Source: Botryococcus braunii (lineage: Eukaryota; Chlorophyta; Trebouxiophyceae). Taken from it: a DNA stretch of 12,500 nt. The position numbers and the translations under genes are program-made. A model generated the notes under the pieces. The model was not told where the DNA came from. It made no database searches and worked only from the letters and a program-made list of their open reading frames with translations. Shown here one piece after another: positions 7,222 through 12,500 of the stretch (the stretch's first letter is position 1; every line of letters starts with the position of its first letter). The stretch is taken from positions 189,299 to 201,798 of the forward strand of contig KV908434.1 in NCBI GenBank assembly GCA_002005505.1, read 5' to 3'.

Positions 7222-9993
7222 CTGCACAGCCGCAATCAGTAAATGGTGTTCTCAAGGTCACTACACATGAGAAGTAACAGGTCCATCATTTATACGAAAA
7301 AGAGATAGATGGGGGCAGGAGCCCTGGACTCCCAGCCCAATATCCCCGAGTGATAGGTCCACATTACTAGTCATACAGCATCTGCATCATGCCAAGGAAC
7401 TTGCCAGGTACGATATTTCCACGAGAGATTGAATAACGGCATCAGCCCCATGAAGTGGTTTCCCAGTCAAACAGTCCCCTCACCCCACCCCCCAGAGGGG
7501 ATGGGGGGCACCTTTTACCTTTTCCTTCTCCCTATTCCTTTTTCACTTTCAAAAGCAGGTCAGGGGGCATTTGCCCTGAGCAGCGAACCCGATAGAACCT
7601 TTGTCCAGGCACATCCGGAAAGCATGACCCAAAGCCAGAAGTTGGGAAGCCATTACGACAGGGACAGATGCAGACATCACGGAAACCAATTGTCTGTGTT
7701 CAACAGGTGATCCCAGGACGATGTAAGCACCCTGCAGCTTGGGTGCTGCTTCCCTGTTGACGCCAGATGGAAGAAAACGACAGCGACAGATGGGATGCGC
7801 ACCCAGCCAGTTCTCGGATCTCGCCGGCATTTCGGAAGGAGGCAGCCATGACGATTGTGGGGTAGTTGTGTGCCTTGTAGTACTGGTAGATCCTCTTAAC
7901 ACTCAACACGCCAGGGTCTTCCTCTGGAGCGAAGTCCCGACCTTCCTTCTTCTTGTACCTGCGAAGTGACAGCCATTCAGACCTCTCAGCGCTGGGCTGG
8001 CCGCTCCCTTGCCAAGCTCTGCGGCACAGCCAATCAAGCTTTGCAAGCCAACCAAACCTGCCCTATTGCAATGATTGGTAGGCTTTGCACCATCACGTTC
8101 GTCAAGTAAAGCCCAGTAAGTATACAGACGTACCCACGCAGATGTGCAAGCACTGCCGGAAAGGGGGCGGGGGGGGGGGGGGAGTGCCCATGGTCAGGCA
8201 AGCATGACTACCCGAAGAGCCCTCCCCGTGATTGGAAAGCAACGCCCACACACCATGAGAAGAACACAATGCAGGAAAAACAGTAGGAAAAATGAAAGGT
8301 GCCTCTAAGATTTTTACCATTGATGGGGGCCTTTGAAAGCTAAACTCTTCAAGCAAAGCGAGTACTTCCAATTCAGGCAGAAGGATGCTTGAACGCACAT
8401 ATCCAATCTTTGGCCACCCCAATAACGCAAACTTTTATAGCCATCATGGCAAACATCTGGCAAAACTTCCGACAGTATCAAGCAACACTTGCTGTATTCT
8501 TTTGTGCCCCTCCTCGCAGGGTGCTTGCGCCAAGCAAAAAGAATAGGAAGATCTGAGCACCACAGCATACATACCAGTCCATGATACGACCCACAAAGGG
8601 CGATATTAGAGTAGCTCCAGCATCTGCACAAGCAGCAGCCTGTACACACCCATCACACACACAACCGTGAAAAAATCTTGGCTGCAACCAAAGAAAACGT
8701 TTCGTGCCATTCATTTGCTGGCCGATCCTTGTGAGCAAGGATTTGCTTGCTGTGTAAATCTGTATCCAGAGCCTGGAGCATCTGCAGGACTAGAATATAC
8801 AGTGTCGAAGAATACAAGGTATGGCCTCGGGCAGCAAAACTAAAACCAAGTTTTGATCCCCTTGTCCGATGCCATTTCTCCATCTTGTTAAGCATTTGTA
8901 TGAACATACTGCATGTTCCACTATTCCCTTCTTCCCTCAACATCTCTCCCCCCCAAAAAAACTCCCCTGGGGGGTGGGGGGGGGGGGTGCAGCCGTGTCC
9001 CCACGTATGTACAAGCTTGAAAAACCTCATTCCTGAGAGTCAAGAAAGGCTTGCATACTTTTGACCTGCTTGCCAGCAAAAGGACGACAACTCCCATGTT
9101 ATGAAATTGCTTTTTTGCTGGATGGAGCAGCATGACAAGGGGTGTTGTATACATGGTGGGAACGTATTTGACATGAGAACGACACTCGATTAAAAGAGTG
9201 GCGTGGGCAAAAACAGCGAATGCAACGTGGTTAGAGCTGCAACTGAAATTTTTCGATTCGGCCAGTGATAACTCTCAATTGAGACAATGGCATCCGATGT
9301 GATGTCGCACAAGACAAAAGTGCAAGGGAACAGCAAAGGACATTGAAATGCACCTGTGCAAACGAGAAGAGCAGTGTCATGTTCGTGTCGATGCCCTGTT
9401 TCTGAAGCACTTCACATGCACGGATGCCCTCCCATGTGGACGCAATCTGCAGCACCAAAGCGACTTCACGTTTTCCTCCCCAAATTGAGAGGATGTTGAT
9501 TGCAACCGATTTGATCAATCAATGATACAACAGAGAAAAGCGAGTTTCACAAACTAAAACCCTCCTCGAACTGGAACTAAAACCTCGACATCGCAATGTT
9601 CCCAGAAAAAAGTTCTCGGTTTATACTGGAGCTCGTTTGAAAGGAGGGGCCCTTTACAGGCCACTCCAGCTACCACCAAATATCAGCAGCCACTGTGAGA
9701 GCAGCGTTTGTTGGCCCACACCCATGTAGCCCAGAGCTCGATCTCTGTGCAAGCTTCAGCAACTCTCTATTTGGCACAGTAGATGTTCTTAAAGAGCAGA
9801 CTTCAGGCTCAGTGGTACTGACATGCCAAACCAGGACAAAATTCCTCCAAGATGAAAAGAGGGACATGCAAATCCCAATTACCATTCTACTAGAACCATA
9901 AAATGGTGGCACGGCCTATCATACACAAAAGCCAGCACGCACAAGTATACAACATATTAGCACACCCACACACCCACCCATTCCCCCCTGTAC

Positions 9994-10063
<70 letters not shown>

Positions 10064-10099
10064 GAGAACACACACACACACACACACAAGCGTGCATGC

Positions 10100-10173
<74 letters not shown>

Positions 10174-10202
10174 GCGCGCGCACATCCCTCCCCCCCCCCC
10201 CC

Positions 10203-10241
<39 letters not shown>

Positions 10242-10662
10242 AACGCACACCGCAGTCCATCGACATCAGACTCTCTGTGTACAAACTCTGCCACTACAAA
10301 CTAGTGCTACAGACCTTGATGTACAGCCTCTCCTTGTCCACACCCTTCTTTGCATATAAATCCACAAGCCGGAGCGCCTGCACAATCCCATCAGAGATCT
10401 GTCACTGGTGATCCCAATCGCAAAGCACGATTTGACGACCCTGCCCGAGCTTGAACATCACATCTAGAAGGAGAGGGCGGCAGCCGCATTAATTCAGAAT
10501 ACTTCGATCGTACAGGCAGATCTTGCAGTACACTTGCAAACGTGGCCATCTGCAAACCCCCGCTTTCCCTCCCCCTTCCCCCCCCCCCCACCCTCCGCAT
10601 GCGTGTCTTGTCAATAGAAAGCGTTGTACTTGTCCGTGAATGCACACGCGCACATGCGAAAG

Positions 10663-10710
<48 letters not shown>

Positions 10711-12355
10711 TGAGAGAGGGGGGGGGGTGGGACCGTGTGCCTGCATGCAGGAGGGTATGCAAACCGAGATGAGATGCCATTCTTGTCCTCCTGGGGGCAA
10801 GGCTTCATGAGAAACCTTCCAAGGCTCTGAAACAAGCCACACTTGAAACTGACATACCCCCTTCACTGAAATTGAAGTGCCATCTCGAGCCCAGGCACTG
10901 GATAGGGTCATAAGGGACTAAACCAGTACATACTATTGTTTCCTCCTCTCTTTGTACCCAAAATTCCCTCCCTGCATAGGTAAAGTATGGAAAATCCTTT
11001 CCTCAAGACAGAAAGGGAAATTAGGTTTCCTGCTTGATAGAGGTTACACGAGACCGATGAGAACGAAAGAAGCTTGGCCTGGCACCTTGTCAATTGTCTT
11101 CTGTGTATCATAGGATAAGTTGGCGTCGACCTCTGTTGACACTCGGCCAGGGATGATATTCAAAAGATCGCGTCCAATCGCGACGCATAAGTGGTCTGCA
11201 ATATTTGCATAGGGCCTGCTCACGTTGCCCACAACGCCAGGTTCAGATACAGATGACCCAAAGCAATCATGTGGCTGTGACTACTTTGCCAGTGTCGCAA
11301 CCCTTGTGCAGCCTCCGACTGTTTCCAATCCCAGCCGAATAATCGTTGTGCAAAAACCCACCTCAAGATATCAGATTGTCAAATGGTCTCAAACCTTTTA
11401 GCCTTGATGGGATACCAAAAGGTAAACTTGCAAACATATATACATTGTTGCCTCACCTGGCAGGATCTGATGGTCCCTCACTTGCTGCTAGTGCAATGGC
11501 ATCCTGCAGATAGTGGTTGTATTGTGGGTCTTGTACGGCCTTCAAAACTAGGCTGCAAAGCATACACAAACACTTTGAGATGGATGCCTCATCAAAAGAA
11601 AGCAGACCGTGTCAACACTGCAGACAGCAATTTACCACAATACACTTTCGTAAATTCATATGCATAAGGCCCCATAGCCCTGGTGGTGGACTACGATAGA
11701 TGACTTTCCACTTGCATGGTCAAAAGGAGTGAGCAGCACAGCTGTGGTGGACAACGTCCTTACCATACCTTGGGTTTGTTGTGCAGTCGATTGGTTTAAA
11801 CTTCCTGATTGCTTCCATTTCTCCACTATCTGCCACGACCTTGCTCATTGACTTGAGGGACTCCAAATGATTTGCAGCCTCCGAGGACCCAGCCTACCCG
11901 AAGCCATTATGTAGCTGCATTTAATAATATGTATTATAATGACAATAAAGGAGGGACGCATCTCCCGTGTCCTTAACGAGGCACAAGGGTCACACTCCGT
12001 GCGACGCCAATAAACCAGAAGAACTCGGAAATCAGCATTGTCATCACGAATTCACAGAAGATACCGGGAATAAACTAATGGCAGCACTACCCAATTGAAC
12101 CGGGACTTGCTACCTTCGCGCAACTGCAACGTGGCAGAACCTCATATACCTTCACGACATAATCCGAAAAGAATGGCACTGCTACTTGAGGTAGAGGCAA
12201 GACATAAGGATCACCTGTTGACCAGTTCTTTCCTCCATAGCAACGTTTCGTACAACCAGATTGCCCCGAAGTTGGGGCTTTGAGGGCTTTCGAGAGACAG
12301 CACAAGATCGCCTGCCACTCAGGCCGGGCAGAGAAAAATTCATTGCAAACGACAT
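6963..12355 (-). CDS. TAL: Plastid-targeted transaldolase, complete, nine exons
   Basis: Transaldolase (EC 2.2.1.2) moves a dihydroxyacetone unit between sugar phosphates in the non-oxidative pentose phosphate pathway via a lysine Schiff base. Exons on the minus strand: 12355-12215, 11893-11769, 11552-11457, 11215-11086, 10377-10315, 9446-9354, 8639-8575, 7958-7803 and 7221-6963. They total 1128 nt, 375 codons plus TGA, with all phases consistent and all introns GT-AG. Residues 1-47 look like a chloroplast transit peptide ([16 protein letters not shown], rich in Ser/Arg/Lys, few acidic residues). Residues 48-375 align along E. coli TalB. Catalytic equivalents: Asp69 (VVADSGE), Asn87 (CTTNPS), Glu149 (VSTEVDA), Lys185 (YIK|IAS), Thr209 (NMTLLFS), Ser229 and Arg234 (LISPFVGR). 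Spacings agree with TalB apart from one inserted residue between Asn and Glu. Codon use is mixed, unlike the GC-ending ALG1 gene. Confidence 0.96.
7222..7802 (-). other. Transaldolase intron 8
   Basis: 581 nt, phase 2, donor GTGCGC, acceptor TGTGCAG. Contains a C-run/G-run snapback at 7476-7508. Confidence 0.87.
7476..7508. repeat. C-run/G-run snapback
   Basis: CCCCTCACCCCACCCCCC, then AGA, then GGGGATGGGGGG. The two halves can pair as a short GC hairpin. Confidence 0.85.
7803..7958 (-). CDS. TAL: Transaldolase exon 8
   Basis: 156 nt: (W)[50 protein letters not shown]. Acceptor TTCGCAG; the donor GTGCGC follows GG of a split Gly codon. Strong match to the TalB region DPGVVSVSEIYQYY and ASFRNIGEI. 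Confidence 0.95.
7959..8574 (-). other. Transaldolase intron 7
   Basis: 616 nt, phase 2, donor GTATGT. Contains a G-rich run at 8163-8182 (G5-C-G14). Confidence 0.87.
8163..8182. repeat. Poly-G run (G5-C-G14)
   Basis: GGGGG, C, then 14 G on the plus strand; C-rich on the transaldolase sense strand. Confidence 0.93.
8575..8639 (-). CDS. TAL: Transaldolase exon 7
   Basis: 65 nt: [20 protein letters not shown] then D and TG of a split Trp codon. Acceptor TGTACAG, donor GTATGT. Contains Ser229, Phe231 and Arg234, equivalent to TalB Ser176, Phe178 and Arg181. Confidence 0.94.
8640..9353 (-). other. Transaldolase intron 6
   Basis: 714 nt, phase 0, donor GTGCAT. Contains the C7-A7-CCCC-G6-T-G12 block at 8948-8987 and nothing else recognised. 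Confidence 0.87.
8948..8987. repeat. C7-A7 and G6-T-G12 block
   Basis: C7 (8948-8954), A7 (8955-8961), CTCCCCT, G6, T, G12. The minus-strand order (C-run, A, C6, A, GGGG) resembles the block at 7483-7500. Confidence 0.92.
9354..9446 (-). CDS. TAL: Transaldolase exon 6
   Basis: 93 nt, 31 codons: [18 protein letters not shown] through [10 protein letters not shown] (catalytic Thr209). The acceptor is CTGCAG directly before ATT GCG. Read unspliced, that CAG would put Gln where the catalytic Lys belongs; the splice supplies Lys from exon 5. Confidence 0.94.
9447..10314 (-). other. Transaldolase intron 5 with four-part repeat cluster
   Basis: 868 nt, phase 0, directly after the catalytic lysine codon. 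The sense strand meets T36, G14, a GC stretch, (GA)n and (GT)n in that order, starting about 75 nt after the donor. The remaining 9447-9990 shows no repeat and no ORF of interest. Confidence 0.88.
9995..10239. repeat. (CA)n-(CT)n-(CG)n-C14-A36 compound microsatellite
   Basis: AC repeat 9995-10059, a short ACAGAGA break, AC 10068-10088, GTGCATGCACGCG linker, CT repeat about 10105-10171, CG to 10182, C14 (10190-10203) and A36 (10204-10239). About 245 bp of almost pure simple sequence. Confidence 0.97.
10315..10377 (-). CDS. TAL: Transaldolase exon 5 (ends at catalytic Lys)
   Basis: 63 nt, 21 codons: [19 protein letters not shown] then IK. The final codon AAG is Lys185, equivalent to TalB Lys132, the Schiff-base lysine. 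Acceptor GTGCAG, donor GTCTGT, both phase 0. Too short to stand out as an open frame. Confidence 0.92.
10378..11085 (-). other. Transaldolase intron 4 with (CA)n and C/G runs
   Basis: 708 nt, phase 0. On the plus strand it holds a C12 run (about 10578-10589), the TG repeat 10664-10708 and a G10 run at 10718-10727. No coding potential apart from dipeptide-repeat readings. Confidence 0.85.
10664..10727. repeat. (TG)22 with adjoining G10 run
   Basis: TG repeat 10664-10708, GAGTGAGAGA transition, G run 10718-10727. Same pattern of dinucleotide repeat beside a C/G homopolymer as at 2667 and 5047. Confidence 0.95.
11086..11215 (-). CDS. TAL: Transaldolase exon 4
   Basis: 130 nt. Reads (R)[14 protein letters not shown], then [15 protein letters not shown] (catalytic Glu149) and [12 protein letters not shown], phase-0 donor GTGCCA. 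The acceptor AGCAG at 11216-11220 is chosen over the TTGCAG 25 nt downstream because only it restores the phase left by exon 3. Confidence 0.92.
11216..11456 (-). other. Transaldolase intron 3
   Basis: 241 nt, phase 2, donor GTGAGG, acceptor AGCAG. No repeat seen. Confidence 0.85.
11457..11552 (-). CDS. TAL: Transaldolase exon 3
   Basis: 96 nt. The acceptor TTTGCAG precedes C of the split Ser codon, then [20 protein letters not shown] to SDPA and AG of a split Arg codon, donor GTGAGG. Matches the region after TTNPS in TalB. Confidence 0.93.
11553..12214 (-). other. Transaldolase introns 1 and 2 (with exon 2 between)
   Basis: Intron 1 is 11894-12214 (321 nt, phase 0) and intron 2 is 11553-11768 (216 nt, phase 2). 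Neither carries a long microsatellite. Intron 1 ends in an A/T-rich stretch (about 11905-11950) and GGGTAG, an unusual TAG acceptor; the other transaldolase acceptors are CAG. Confidence 0.85.
11769..11893 (-). CDS. TAL: Transaldolase exon 2
   Basis: 125 nt. Begins [16 protein letters not shown] after a GGGTAG acceptor, includes [16 protein letters not shown] (catalytic Asp69) and DCTTNP, and ends in AG of a split Ser codon before donor GTATGG. The motif is DCTTNPS where E. coli has DATTNPS. Confidence 0.93.
12215..12355 (-). CDS. TAL: Transaldolase exon 1 (transit peptide)
   Basis: 47 codons from ATG 12355-12353 to CAG, then donor GTGATC. It begins [12 protein letters not shown] and ends [10 protein letters not shown]. 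Ser/Arg/Lys-rich and nearly free of acidic residues until the end, with VVRNVAM as a possible processing site. No hydrophobic signal peptide is present, which argues for a primary plastid. Phase 0 matches exon 2. A second in-frame Met at codon 5 could also serve as the start. Confidence 0.85.
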
Positions 12356-12479
12356 GATTTAAAGCAAAGGCACTGGATTTCTGCGCAATTATCTTTGCTG
12401 TCGCAGTCTTCTGGCAACTGGAGATTCTGTTGCCGGAAAAAATCTCCGAAAGGACAGACCACATGCCGTCCAAAAGCGC
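12356..12479 (-). promoter_or_regulatory. Transaldolase 5' UTR / proximal promoter
   Basis: Upstream of the transit-peptide ATG. No convincing TATA box. A GATAA motif occurs on the minus strand (AAAGATAATTG, about 12392-12382). Upstream ATGs at 12473 and 12464 are in another frame. Confidence 0.4.
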
Positions 12480-12489
12480 GTCACGTGAC
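12480..12489. promoter_or_regulatory. Palindromic G-box upstream of transaldolase
   Basis: GTCACGTGAC is a perfect 10-bp palindrome around the bZIP/bHLH G-box core CACGTG. It sits 125 bp upstream of the transaldolase ATG. G-boxes are common in light- and sugar-regulated genes of the green lineage (established); action here is inferred from position. An out-of-frame ATG at 12473-12471 opens a frame that overlaps the start, so the transcript probably begins downstream of it, leaving the G-box in the promoter. Confidence 0.45.
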
Positions 12490-12500
12490 TTCCGTAAGCC

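Noticed and set aside
9354..9518. Transaldolase with Gln replacing the catalytic lysine (LQIAS read in the unspliced frame)
   Set aside because: CTGCAG before ATT is the splice acceptor. Exon 5 supplies YIK in the right phase, so the lysine is present.
12087..12473. 128-codon minus-strand frame as the transaldolase N-terminus
   Set aside because: The frame starting at 12355 gives a proper transit peptide, a CAG/GTGATC donor and the exact phase needed for exon 2; the longer frame lacks these.

Overview
This is nuclear DNA from a eukaryote, most likely a photosynthetic protist with a primary (two-membrane) plastid, such as a green-lineage alga. Three things support this. Both recognisable genes are split by GT-AG introns. 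One gene encodes a transaldolase whose first exon reads as a simple chloroplast transit peptide without a secretory signal peptide. The DNA is also unusually rich in CA, CT and GC microsatellites and in C/G homopolymers. No species is assigned.

Layout. Positions 1-1566 (+) hold the 3' half of an ALG1-type chitobiosyldiphosphodolichol beta-mannosyltransferase gene: the last two coding exons (about 353-574 and 1108-1566), the intron between them and part of the intron before them. The stop codon is in the window; the N-terminal half lies upstream of it. Positions 1567-2370 are G-rich non-coding DNA with two degenerate minisatellites, of 67-bp and 28-bp period. Positions 2371-3246 (+) can be joined into a small three-exon reading frame of no recognised family; this is speculative. 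Positions 3247-6962 have no gene I recognise. This stretch holds a (TG)n-C13-G13 block, an 82-bp direct repeat, a 32-bp inverted repeat and a 14-bp-arm hairpin, which look like remains of a small repeat family. A 74-codon minus-strand reading frame (5849-6073) has a CCAAT/E2F-like upstream region.

Positions 6963-12355 (-) hold a complete nine-exon transaldolase gene. The exons join in frame to 375 codons. The known catalytic residues of transaldolase (equivalents of E. coli TalB Asp17, Asn35, Glu96, Lys132, Thr156 and Ser176) are present with the expected spacing. A palindromic G-box lies about 125 bp upstream of the start codon.

The two genes do not work together in an obvious way. ALG1 acts on the cytosolic face of the ER in N-glycan assembly; the transaldolase should act in the plastid pentose phosphate pathway. 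They face each other on opposite strands, with about 5.4 kb between their stop codons. I found no CRISPR array, tRNA, rRNA or intact transposase, and nothing that I can defend as a new biological system. The unusual content is in the repeats and in where they sit within the introns.
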